64,000 bases of DNA from assembly GCA_017562135.1 (NCBI GenBank), contig QEYB01001597.1, positions 1 to 64,000 of the forward strand, written 5' to 3'. This document shows, in pieces, positions 47,976 to 58,885 of the stretch (its first letter is position 1; every line of letters begins with the position of its first letter). The translations under genes and the position numbers were made by a program. Under the pieces are notes generated by a model. It made no database searches and had not been told where the DNA came from. It saw nothing but the letters and a program-made list of their open reading frames with translations. The stretch comes from Dipylidium caninum (lineage: Eukaryota; Platyhelminthes; Cestoda; Cyclophyllidea; Dipylidiidae).

Positions 47976-49165
47976 TGAGGTGAGCTTCCACTCTTTGCCC
48001 ACTTCGACCAATGCAAAAGCCAACTTCGAGCAGTTTAACTGCCTCGTCCACCGGTTGGACGGCAAGGTACAAATGGTGCGGTCTGAGCGCTTCGAGCGTG
48101 CTTCATGCGGCTTTGTTTCAACGAAAATATTCGCCGATATTAGATGACGCCCCTAGAGACGTCATCGCCGGAAATATAAGGGTGTCGCTTGGTTAATTCT
48201 GTCGTTATTCCTTCATACACAGACTCTTACAATGGGATAAGGCGAACAGTGATTAAAAAAAGCCAATCAAGAGAAGCATTACTTCTATATTGGTCAAGCG
48301 AATGCTTGTGTCAATGGCTGAAAGCATATACACACTGGCGTAGCGGATTATCCAAAACAGGGGCAACTCACACTAGTGCTGGGTGAGGAGCGATAGTCTA
48401 GACTGGCTACTGATGAAGTTTATTTACGCCTTTTGAGTTGATACAAATTTCAACAAAGAGGGAATGATAAAGAGGCGTAGAGGATATTATTCGAAGGGTT
48501 TGCTGGAGGTGGACTTTCCGATAGGAAATGTGGAAGATGCTTCGAAAACCTTGAAATGGGCGACTTCGACTTTTTTTGGGAAGCCCGCATTTTTGAACGT
48601 CCTCGAGTGGCTTGCGGATTGATGTCTCCTCCCGACGCCACTGTTACCGAATCCTAGCCGGTATGCAAAAGTTGATGCTCAGACTGAGCCAAGCGCAGAT
48701 TCGGCAAACTTCGTCGACTTCAACCCATTCTTGCGTGGCGTGAGGCTGCATGCCACCACAAAAAGCCGTCTCTACCGCTCAATCGCTCGCACTGAAGGAA
48801 GTGGAAGGTGTTGGTGGCAAACTGTGTTGGGTGAGGTGGCAGCAGGGGACCAAAACAGGCTCCGATTTATGCAATTTAAAGGCACCACCCACTTTTATTC
48901 GTGATGCCATCTGATGCACGAAATACATCAACAGTCCCACCGTTAAGGACGCTCCAGTTTCGGCTCCTTCACTTCACTTCGAGATGAGAATTCTTGTTAA
49001 TTCTTAAATGCGGCAGAGGGAGCAATCGTCAATTTTTTGGCAGGACAGTCAAAAAACCGTTGTGTGATGGAGTCAGCAATCTAGGACGCTTGACTACCTT
49101 CCGGAGCGCAGAATCGCGGAAGACAGGAAGGCGTAAACAACTGGAAAGCAGTTTCGACCCGTTGC
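47976..49165. other. No gene recognised
   Basis: Anonymous sequence with short frames only. Confidence 0.5.
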
Positions 49166-49169
49166 AGTG

Positions 49170-49501
49170 ATGAACGAGGAAGCTGAAGCTCCACCTCACT
49201 GCGTGGTTGTGGCTCACTTGAAGAAAGTGAAGACATATGCCACCCGAGGCTTGTCGTTAAACGAGGAATTGACACCGAGGGTAAATTTGAAGCGACAGCG
49301 AAAGCAACCTAGCAACTCGATCATGACGAGGAAGATCAGGACCTGCTTGAGGGGATGCAAGGCTTTCGTCAAACATTAAGTCTTCTTGACAACGTTACTA
49401 GTCTCCAACGGTTGCTCAAAGATTACGCGTCACCACTTGGCTCTGGTGACTCGCAATGCCAACTTTTCGGCGGGAATTACTGCCAGAAGATGGTAGATTA
49501 G
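49170..49501 (+). CDS. Candidate two-exon small gene with a 32-bp intron (99 residues), unknown function
   Basis: Exon 1 (49170-49280) reads MNEEAEAPPHCVVVAHLKK, then TRGLSLNEELTPR. A donor (GAGG before gtaaat) at 49281 and an acceptor AG at 49311-49312 (aacctag) define a 32-bp intron, in phase 0 on both sides. Exon 2 (49313-49501) reads QLDHDEEDQDLLEGMQGFR, LSLLDNVTSLQRLLKDYASP and ends CQLFGGNYCQKMVD before TAG. The acidic and leucine-rich middle could form a helix; the tail has two Cys six residues apart. Schistosomes and other flatworms are known for introns of about 30-40 bp, so the size is acceptable there. The acceptor lacks a pyrimidine tract, and a donor-like gtagat lies at the stop codon, so the 3' end may be spliced on. 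No family recognised. Confidence 0.3.
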
Positions 49502-49762
49502 GTGCTTCTCTCTCCCACCGCTTGGAGGGGTTAAAACTTACAAGGACGTGTGTTCACCCCGCCCACATTTTGTGGTGGAATTTTTATATCGCGCTTTTAT
49601 ACACCGCAGCACCCTTGCACCCCTCTGTCCAGTACAGACAAGACACCTCGAGGAATTTTCACAACGGAAAAAACTTAGCTGCTTCCAGGAAAAGCCATTA
49701 CGATTTCCTGTGTGCCTTGATGGCTCTCGGAGGGTCACTACATTGGGAAATAAAGAAGTTCC

Positions 49763-49990
49763 ATGAAAGAAGCGTCCATGTGGTGGCGTATACAAAACCA
49801 TAAATCAGCTGTGCTTGTTTGCGTCGGCAAAGATTCAGTGGTGCTCCAGTCGTGGCAGAGGACCAACGGCAGGGAGTTTGTTGTATCCTTGAACTCTGTC
49901 GTGGATGGTGCAACTCATATAAATTTTCGGGACACCAGATTCTCCGGATTATGTGAAATTAGAATGATGATCGGTTGTGGACAAAATTGA
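49763..49990 (+). CDS. 75-codon ATG-started open frame, unknown product
   Basis: Reads MKEASMWWRIQNHKSAVLVC, then DSVVLQSWQRTNGREFVVSL and DGATHINFRDTRFSGLCEIR, ending MMIGCGQN. The alternating hydrophobic pattern is protein-like. Another protein-like frame follows at 50010-50249 in a different phase, with a stop just before its first codon, so the two could be joined only by an intron I cannot place. It partly precedes copy B of the A/B/C family. Confidence 0.2.
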   Translation: MKEASMWWRIQNHKSAVLVCVGKDSVVLQSWQRTNGREFVVSLNSVVDGATHINFRDTRFSGLCEIRMMIGCGQN

Positions 49991-51687
49991 AACTTGTCCT
50001 GTATGAAAAGTGCCAGATAACACGAAAATATTTGTCGCGGATCCGAGGCATTTACGTGAAGTAAAAATGCACCCTTTTACTGAGTCCTCGTGTCTAACAC
50101 AATGTACCGAGCATGAAGAATTTGAGGCTTGGAAAAATGGAGAAATTCATGATCCTGCTTGTCTATTGTCTTCGATCCTTTTGTACTTACGAGTTTTGTC
50201 TCTTCAACAACTCACTTCTGGAAATGTCCTCTTCCTCGAATGTCTTTGAGCCCTCTCTTGCCTGGGCGTGCGTGGCCACACGCACGCCGAACTCGATTGC
50301 TCGCGGGCTCGGGAGCCGTCACCACCATTGCTCGTGTGTACTAAATATCGTTTAATCAGGAATCAACGCCCAAAGGCAAATAGATGGACGTTTCTTGCTT
50401 GAAAAATTTTATCTCATAATGAATTAGCCTTCGTAAAGCCACTATGGCAGTCAGTAAATCGTGATGGCGTCCACCTTGAAACAGTTAAATGGGGGGCGCT
50501 AAAAAAACAATCTCAATAGAAGTGTGAGATGAAAATTCCGCCTAAAAATATGGCCAGATCGAGCACAACCTCCTTGGGAGTTTACCGCCTCCGAGTGGCA
50601 GAGGTGAGAAGCACCTACTCTTTCTTCTTCTGGCCCTCATTCCCGCCGAAGCAGTTTATGTTGCCAGTCAGAGTAGCCAAGGCAATCGTCTCCACCCACT
50701 TAACTTGGTCTGTTCCACCTTGTTTACTTTTACTTAGCTTGGCAGCGAGTCGCACCAGGTCACTTGGTCGTGAGGGAGTTGTGAGATTAATTTGGCTGTC
50801 GGCTCCAAACTCCCCCCGTCGGTATTTTGAGCGGTCTGACATCGCCAGAAACGACTGTGGTATCTCATCATGCTCACTAGCCCGGGAAACCAGAAGTGTC
50901 AGATCACTCATAAGCGTCGACTGGTGCCGAAAAGGGGACTTCTTACGAGAGGGCGAATGATAGTGTTCAATCACTTCCCATAATCAAAAAATGGCGTTTA
51001 AACTGTTGCTATTAGCGTATAAATAAAGCGTTTGACTCTCGGACCAAGTGGAATCGGCAGTTTTCTCGTTTTCATTGCTAGACGGCCGTTTTGGCCTCTC
51101 CTCTCCTGGGCAGCCAAGAAGCGTGCAGGCCGGCGCCCAAGGGAATTAGCATCGGAGGACGAGCCTCCCTCACCCTGAGGCGAACACAAACTAGACCCGC
51201 GGAGAATCCACTTTGGTGTTACAGTTTTTAAAGACGGTAAAAATTCTGGCTGGACCACTAAATTCCCGTCTCTCCGACAGCTGTGTCGAGTGCCGTCGCA
51301 GTGTCAGAGTTCAGAGTGGAGTCGCAGGGAGCGGCGATTCGTCCACACTCGACGGCGCGGTGCAGTCTTCACTGACACCCGAACATTTTCCTCATCATAA
51401 AAACTTCTTAGTCCCCCCTCTGCGTGTGGGTCAGAGCAGAGCAACGCCCTCAGTTGATTGCTGAGATACGTGAAGGGCTCGGATCCCACCCGACGCTCGC
51501 CCAAACTCGAGTACACGCTTTCAGTCCTGCACTCATTTATCCCTTCCACTCGCCCACTCCTCTCCACTTCCATGTGCGTCAATCTCTTTCCTACGCTTTC
51601 GCTTTGGTAGATGACATCCCGTTTTGCCTAAGCCTTTCACCCTGCGGGCTCCCCACGGCCCCAAAGCCAGGCCAAACCATCGACGAG

Positions 51688-51708
51688 CACACACACACAC
51701 ACACACAC
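51688..51708. repeat. (CA)n microsatellite in copy B
   Basis: An uninterrupted CA run. In copy A the corresponding place (43480-43500) holds only acaagcacatacacg, so the repeat expanded in B after duplication. Confidence 0.85.
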
Positions 51709-52225
51709 GCACCGGAGGACAACGGCAGAGAAAACTGACATGAGCAAAAGGGGGTATGGGAAGCATGCGGGGTGAGTGGAATAATATGCTGCACCACAAC
51801 TAATCGGGTGACATTCTTGGCAAGGATGGTGAACAAGGGAGAATTCAGGCTCGTCATGCTGCAGCAAGACAGACCCAACGGACTGGTAGGCGCGACAAAG
51901 GCATTCCCCCAAAGGTCCTCTCACATGTGCGATATTTCTTCAGCTTTTGCACCTGCTTCTTGCAGGCGAATCCAAAAAATAACTCCTCCACGTTCTCCAC
52001 AATGCCTTGTTTGGACGCCATGTTTGCGCCTGCACGACGTGCAGCTCCAGTCGAGGCGAAATTCACGCCTTATCTGATCATGTCACCGTGTCACATGAGC
52101 GGTCGATCCGGCAGGCTTACAACCCCCCAAACCACCGTCCGTGACTCACACGCCGCAGCATTGATTGACTTCCAATCGAAGGCGACCATCGACGTGACAT
52201 TTCGACCTCGACCTGACGAGCAGGA

Positions 52226-52249
52226 GTATATGAAGACGGCGGCTGGCAG
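52226..52249 (+). promoter_or_regulatory. TATA-like cassette, copy B
   Basis: The sequence gtatatgaagacggcggctg followed by gcag, preceded by cctcgacctgacgagcagga and followed by gtaggccagagaccagacgg. If it is a TATA box, transcription would start in or just after the ggcag. Confidence 0.4.
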
Positions 52250-52444
52250 TGTGTGAGTAGGCCAGAGACCAGACGGGAGGAAGCGATGTCGTTGTCGTTG
52301 TCGTCGTTGTGGTCGAAGGCGTTGGCATTGACGTGGAGGAGGCTGAGACGTGACGGTGTGGGATGTCAATTGCCCGACTTTGACACCTAAACTCAGCTCG
52401 CCCCTCTCCTCCTCTCCACCTCCCACTCCCCATCACTAGGAAAA

Positions 52445-52456
52445 GGCGAGGTGAGT
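52445..52456 (+). other. Donor-like splice site in copy B
   Basis: GGCGAG before gtgagt at about 52450, 210 bp downstream of the TATA-like cassette. Copy A has agaagtgagtta at the matching place (about 45957); copy C reads gaggtggagtt (about 62410). Partly conserved. Confidence 0.25.
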
Positions 52457-53066
52457 TGAAGGCCTTGGCCTGTCTTCCGATGAATATTTTGATGGAATGT
52501 GTGTGTCAGTGCCAGTTCAGCTTGCCTTTGCCTGCGACATTGTAGCCGAATTCATGTGGCAGGTGAAATGCGAGTTGAAGAGTTCATACGAGTTTGAGTT
52601 GGGCATCAGCTTAGCGTGGGGTAGACACGGTGAGCGAATGTGGCGCGCGATTTCAAAGCGTACAGAATCGGGTGCGTTTTGACATCGCAGCGCCGCATTT
52701 TCTCCCATCGCTCGTCATCCTACGTCTTCTATTACATGGAATCTTTTGCCTCGCCCCAACTCCCCTTCCAACCTCGTCTCCTCGCCCCTCATCGCATCTC
52801 CACCTCAATTCCTCTCTCCTCTTCTCTCCTATTTTCGCCGCTCCGCTATCAACACCAAACGCCAAAACCGAGGTCGCTGGCTCAAGTCTCCGATCTCATC
52901 GCCATATTTCGCACTCCGCACATTTCACGCTTAACTGTCATCTACCCTACCACCTCACCGTCAAACCCCCCAAAAAAAAAGCACTGCTAACATTCTCCGC
53001 TTGGGTGATGAAAAACTTCGTTGAATGTCGACGAAGTGTTGAGGGGCGGTATGTGGCGCTGCATTC

Positions 53067-53094
53067 CAAGACTGACAAACCACCGTCAGTCTTG
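53067..53094 (+). other. Conserved hairpin, copy B
   Basis: The same 10-bp stem as copy A, with loop aaaccacc, preceded by atgtggcgctgcattc and followed by aagtcggagcccacattcac. Confidence 0.6.
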
Positions 53095-53541
53095 AAGTCG
53101 GAGCCCACATTCACTCACTCCAAATTCCCATTGCGGGGCAGCCGATTTTCTCCTACTGTTCGGCTTGTGTTCGGAATAATGCCAGTTTTCAGAGCACTCA
53201 AGTCCAATGAAAGGTGGCGACTAAGGTAGTCTCCGGGAAGAAATATGTATGAAAAGACGGACAAAATGTTTGCTTAGCACATCACTTCTCTGGAGTAGTA
53301 CAAAACGAACAACTGCGATGCAACAAACTGCCGGAAGCGGACACGAAGGGGAACGAGGACTGCAGGATGCGTCAGGTTAGTGTGTGTTAAGTGGAAAGAA
53401 ACCGCGCAAGCTTAGGCTTGTGGGCTAAAAGCTTTCCTCGAAGTCCATAAAGATGAGTGGACGTGGGGCGCCATTTCGCAACCGACGGAGGTGCGTTGGT
53501 TGTGGTATGAGCACACCATATCCATCCATCTCGAACGCCTC

Positions 53542-53569
53542 AGGAGGAGGAGGGAGGGAGGGGGGGGGT
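53542..53569. repeat. GGA/G-rich run
   Basis: A stretch of GGAGG units ending in nine G at the 3' border of copy B. Confidence 0.8.
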
Positions 53570-53741
53570 TCGTTTCGCCTGTCTCTCCTTTTCTTTGTCC
53601 TAGACACCGCAGTCTAGATCCATCCTTTCTTAGCCTACATCCCGTGCAACTTAGAACCATCATCCTGAGGGGCCTCCCAAACCAATATTGCCAATTTCGT
53701 TTCATTCGCAAGGAATTACTATTGTTCGGCTATCATTCGTG

Positions 53742-54195
53742 TCATCTTCCACCTTTCGGTTGTAACAGAGACGAGTGAGGCCGTTGGCTTTCGACTCGTC
53801 TCATGTTACCATGTGACAATGCGGTTGTAACGGTCGTTCGTGTCAACGTCGGTGACCCGATACCGTGCCCCATGACCGACTCTGACCGGACTATTTCTGT
53901 CTCGCCTTTGCAAGGCCACATCGACGGCCCGACTGCGAATGTGGCCTGCTGTTCACACCACCACGCTTTGATGCACTCGGGCCTCCTGCTGGTGTGCAGA
54001 GCCTCGGCTTTCATGTCAAATGGGCCGTGTCGGTTTTATTAACGTCTAAAGTGTGAATTTGAATGCCGCAATAATGCTTGGCAGCTCTTCGTCATAGCAA
54101 ATGACAAAAGTCTCCGCGGTGAGTTAAAGTGGACAGAATTTTGGTAAAAACAATCCTGTGGGTGCTCCTTACCCTTGCATTTCAAAGAGAATACA
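53742..54195 (+). repeat. Repeat family D, copy 2
   Basis: Partner of 38042-38600, same orientation, about 15.7 kb away. It begins about 180 bp after copy B ends. Weak similarity continues to about 54420 (against 38760-38860). Confidence 0.8.
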
Positions 54196-54420
54196 TGTGG
54201 CTGTTCAGGTTTGAGAGATGAGGCCCTCTATCGTTTTCCATCGACTCGACCGACCACTCCGCCTACTTCCGTTCTTCTCCCTCCTAAATGGCGTTTTTTC
54301 TACACATGCGACTTTTGCATTGCAATGACGGAGCCGCCTTCTAACACCAGTTTGCAGAGGCGTAAAGACCAGTGTGTCAGGTGTTGGCTCGTCCGCTTCG
54401 GCCCGAGGCTCCGCCATTGC

Positions 54421-57400
54421 TTCTTGCACCGTCGGAAATCGCGCGTTGAAGAGCCTGAACAGTTCATATCTTCACGAAAGCAGCCTCTCCAAGAGGCTTT
54501 GGATTTCTGATGTGTGCGCTGGAGTAATTGGAGTGGTGTTAGACTCTTTGGGTCTGTCGATTTCCCTGTATCGCCGCTTGGATAGAAGTGCATAAAACTT
54601 AAGCCTTCTGCCCCGATGACTCTGCACAGCAAAGTGCAGAACGAATGAATTGAGTGGGGTGGACTGGGGTTCATGTCATGGGACATCATTTTGTGTAAAG
54701 GGAGAAGATTGAGGGGGGAGGGAAATTTCAACGGGGACATGAACGAAAGGCAGTGAAGGAGTTGAAACCGAGAAGTTGGTGTCTAATGCATGTCACGTTT
54801 GTCAGTGTGGAAACCATCCCGGACATATCTGTGTTGGCAGGCTAGACAGTTTGTGGAGAAACTGCAATTGCGTTTACGTCACGTTGATCCTCACATATGG
54901 ACGACCAAGGGAAATAAACGCTGGAGCGAGGAAGACTAATGAAAGATGACGATTGGGGAAATGGGTCGTCAATTAGCCGGTGGTGGCACAACTGAGCCAA
55001 CGCATGAGAGGATTAATGTTGCAGATTGATGAAAATCCTCGACGAGTTCGGGTGGTGTTAACCAACGGCGGAATCGAATGAAGTAAACTACCTTTAAGAC
55101 CGTCAAATTCGCTCGCATAATCATGACACCACATCTCGCCATCACAACGTTATCGCGTCATATTCCTGTTTAAGTAGTCGATCAGGAGGCTTTTTAATGA
55201 GTGAAGCTTCATTGTAATAGTCTGGATGGATTCATTAGCACTTTCCTCCTGCAATGGACGCACTCTCGGGTGTAGGTCACTGGAAAAGCCAATTAGTGGC
55301 CGGTGACAGTGGCAGAAACAATGGAAGTGAAAGTGGGGAACTGAACCATTTAGTGCGGTTGGAGGCTGGGGAGTGCAGGCGTCATGAGAAGAGGGGACGC
55401 TATTCATCAGAGTGTGTTTAGACGCTTCGAAGACCGGAAGTGAAGTGATGGCGCTTATTCTCGCAAGGCGCCAGGGCTCCTTGAAGACCAGTACTGATAA
55501 GGGCCAAGTGGGAGGCTAAAGACCTCTGTCTGAAAGAGACGACTACTTTTTGATCATGGAATGCTGCATATATTCTTTCATCTCACCTCCTCACCTGGAC
55601 TCTTCTTCCTTCCTCATTTCACTGTCCCGTTACCTCTGCCGCCAGCACAGTCCTGGTTTTCAACTCACTGAATTTGCTTTGGGTAACGTGGCTTAACACA
55701 CTCCTTCCCTGTTTCCTTATCATTCCTCTCTTTCATGGTCCTCCAATAGCTTTTCGGTGGTGCTCCCATCGACGCCACCTGCCTCTTACTCCATTCACTA
55801 GCAGACCAGTACCTATCGCTGTCGGCGAGGTGGGCGACCATCCAATTTGGCCTACGATGCCCCGTGGAAGTTGCTTCCCAACAAGCATTGTAGTCAAGCA
55901 TTGTAGAGCAGTGATATGTCCTGGCGATAGCATTAAATCGTCCTAACGTTGCCCATTGGAAATCAGAAATCTCATCCTCCAGTGATAGAAGAGCATGCAT
56001 GCGTCGCTCCGCTACCATGCAGCCAACATCTTCTTCTGTGATTGAAAGTCAACTTATTTCTATATTAAACGATAAGAATGTGGGCCATTCTCCTCCTTCG
56101 GTAGCCGTGCTCGCCACCTCGTCTTCCCATGCACCACCCGCCCTCCGACTCCCAAATCTTCTTCCTCCTCTCGCGGAGTAGATGCATGCACCGGAAAGTG
56201 AACACCTCCGATAGACTAGTCATGTGTCCACTTCCTTCCATCGTCGTTACCGGCTCAGTTAACTTCCCGAGGGCTATAAATTAGGGAAATTTGAGTATTC
56301 AACATCCCTTCGTTCCTGAACCTAATCGAAAAGTGCGTTGGGAATTCAATCCAGCAAACCATCATGCGCAGCTCTTCAACGTAATGACGTATGATCCGCC
56401 CTGGTTGGGAAACTGTATCGCAAATTGTCGGGCGCTCTACGCGGTAAGAGGAAGCCTTCGCCCGCATTGCATGAGAATTAAGAATTGTGGAGATGTGGCT
56501 AATATGGACTGCTTAATTGTTTTTACTAGCTGTGTAAACCACTACTGCTTAGTAAATGGATATTCGTCGAGAATATATCCACCTTCACTGGCCATGCGGA
56601 CCCCAGAACCCCTTCTGTCTTCGGCATAGCGAAGGAAGAAACCTTTTGGTCGTTGCTGGAAAAGAGAAGTAAAGGTTTCCCTTCGTTTCGCGTTTAATTT
56701 ACACGTCGTCTCCCACTCGGCTGGCTAGTAGATGCCATCGCAAACAGACGGTCGCCCAATACTATCACCGCTAACGCACATTTCAGGGACGAGTAGGAAT
56801 AAGACAATAGTCCCTTGCTCTTCGGTTCATTTTATAGTCGACATTGTTGGGCATTGCGACAGAACCGCACTGAATGTTATTATGACAAATCGGAAATCGG
56901 TGTGTTCAACAAGTATGACATCTCAAAATCGACAGACGGAGGCGTATATGAATGAATCAGGGGGAAGCACCCTTTTCATGTTTACGACTGATGCCAGAGG
57001 CGGACCAACCTTCTTTCCTCCCTGCCCCCTCGTTCATCCCCCTCATCGTCATCCGCACGGCTTTATTGCGGAATGTGTGATGTGCGGTCCATTTAATTTA
57101 TATTCTTTGCTTTCAAACACCGCCTACCCGCCTTTCGGAAGGAGGCACTTTCCCGCCGCTTTCGTCGGCGTCGCGAGACATCCAGAGCGGAGGAAGCAGG
57201 TAACGTGGCATTCGAGAGAGTGAGTGAGGGATTTCCCGATGAGTGCAAATAGGTGCGTTACTCCAAAACGGACCGATCCATGCCTGCTCCGAACAAAAGG
57301 GCTTCGCGTTTCCTCATCTTAAACAACTCTCCATGTGTTACTTGATCGAACTGCTTGTTTCCTGCCTCCACCGTCTTTTGCACTTCTTTCCATCCATTCT

Positions 57401-57955
57401 CACTCCGGACACCGACCGCCTGTATTTCCGTCGCCAGCACGCAAAGCAGTTTCGCCGACGCCAGCGCTGCCTCCGAGGCATGAGAAACTGGCTGCCAACG
57501 ATGACGGAGGGAAGCGCGGCGGCTAAGTGATGCAGGCAGCTCCGGACCACGAGCGGCTTATGACTCCCCTCGAGCTCTCGTGGGAGTCCCCATCCCCACC
57601 GACACGACTTCTGCGCCCCACACGGAGCAGATTGCCTGCAGCGCTCGAGATGGACGTGCTCCGAAATAACTAACAGCATCGAGAAATATACCTATGCCAC
57701 TCATCTTGTGTAATTGATAAAATGTTTTATTCTGCCTCAGTTTTTTTCATTCTTTTCGGAAATTTCTTCATTCTTTCTACCGTCTGCTCCTCGCCGAACC
57801 CATACGAAACGTGAACTCAACGGGGAAGCATTCACTAAGGCGTAACCCTCGGCTCATTGGTGCAAAAACTATAGTTGGGAGTCCGAGAATCTGTTAATAA
57901 TCATTAGAGTGGTGAGGTCTTAAGGTCGATGCCACAGTTGAGGAATAAGTAAAAA
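54421..57955. other. No gene recognised
   Basis: Anonymous sequence. The 163-codon plus-strand frame at 56732-57223 and the 112-codon one at 56291-56629 are ordinary in composition and motif-free; I do not call them genes. No further copy of the named repeats was seen. Confidence 0.45.
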
Positions 57956-57959
57956 TTTG

Positions 57960-58885
57960 CGTGCTGTGAACAGGTGACTTGGTCTTCCAGCCTTGCTCAG
58001 GCTGATGGCAAATACATAGGCTCCTGAAGTCTGTTGGCATTTCCACTCCTTGCCTCCTGTGATCGGATTTGCCGATCACTAACACACTTCTCCCTCTCAG
58101 GGGAGCGGTTGCTCGGGAGTCACCCGAGGACTGGGAGTTTGTGGCCGAGTTCGCAATGAAACAAACCATAGCACAGAGCTCTCTGTCTCGCATGGCCACT
58201 TCTGACATGAAATACGTTTCTTCAAGCTAATGGACATGAATTCTCACCGGGCAGTGGATATGAGATTAATAAAATGGCTAGCGTCGGCCTTTGCCCCGCA
58301 GCGGTGGCGTGATCGGCGAGGGACGAGTGAAGGAATGCGGCTCCGAACTGGTTAATGGGCTTCAGTCGAATAGAGACATGCTGCTGCCAACGCCTGCCGC
58401 GTACGCCGACAGCCACTTCGGAGAAGGCGATTAATGTGGCAAGAAACCACTGATGTTAATCCACCAGGTCGTTTTGTTCACGTAGCCTCGTCTGAAGCTG
58501 TGATGACCACCTAAACGAGGCAATCACGCGTGCGGAGCGGTGTGTATTGTGAAGTCAAACGTGTGGAATGGCCAGTCCATCAGAGCGGTGTGGTCGTAGA
58601 GGGCGAGCTCAAAGAGGAGAACTGGGACCGACGGAAATTAAGAGGCGGCGTGGGGGAGGGGAGGGAGGGGGGTTGGGCCAGCCGAAATGCGAGACTCTGC
58701 GGGATGAGAAGTAGCTGGGATGGGCAATGTCTGCGGGTAAATTTCCTAAACGACTTCCCTATCGTGGTGACAACTGTTTGTGGCGCTTCTATGCTAAACG
58801 TCTTGGGAAGTGTCGGACCTGAATTCAGGCTGCATACGCAATCACTGGCATAGACGTCTACCACGTGGCCCTGCTGCATGCCTTC
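57960..58885 (-). repeat. Repeat family E, copy 2 (inverted), with a 301-bp extra segment
   Basis: Reverse-complement match to 38870-39480. The small stem-loop is kept at 58059-58079. At 58113-58413 this copy holds 301 bp absent from copy 1, exactly between ggttgc and cacttcgg, which are adjacent (reverse complement) in copy 1. A second extra segment lies at about 58684-58775. Confidence 0.8.
58113..58413. mobile_element. 301-bp insertion (or precise deletion in the partner) inside repeat E copy 2
   Basis: Flanks are colinear with copy 1 with nothing missing. It starts next to a 6-bp-stem hairpin (ctcggg/cccgag, 58112-58128). No terminal inverted repeat is evident; at most a 2-base target repeat (gc) is possible. 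It has no coding capacity. Could be a small non-autonomous element or a deletion scar in the partner. Confidence 0.3.

Larger units (their letters stand above)
50075..53560 (+). repeat. Repeat family A/B/C, copy B
   Basis: Colinear with copy A. Shared blocks include gaaattcatgatcctgcttg (50142; diverged in A at 42169), cgacagctgtgtcgagtgcc (51279), ccccacggccccaaagccag (51651), gatcatgtcaccgtgtcaca (about 52076), the TATA-like cassette (52226), the GTCG-rich run (about 52286-52318), gcgaatgtggcgcgcgattt (52633), the hairpin (53067) and ggggcgccatttcgc (53466). Relative to A it lacks about 330 bp (42705-43035) and the local duplications. Confidence 0.75.

Noticed and set aside
42145..50194. 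An aligned frame shared by copies A and B (EIESWTNKEIYTPVC against EFEAWKNGEIHDPAC) suggested a conserved exon.
   Set aside because: Of the 19 base differences over 63 bases, most fall at first and second codon positions rather than third, which is not the pattern of coding conservation, and the frame stops soon after in both copies.
52286..52370. An ATG followed by Ser/Leu codons in copy B (MSLSLSSLWSKALAL) looked like a signal peptide.
   Set aside because: It is a translated GTCGTT repeat; copies A and C do not keep the ATG or the frame.
56732..57223. A 163-codon plus-strand open frame.
   Set aside because: Starts with ATG but has no recognisable composition or motif and no splice or end signals; length is near the chance limit for 64 kb on six frames.
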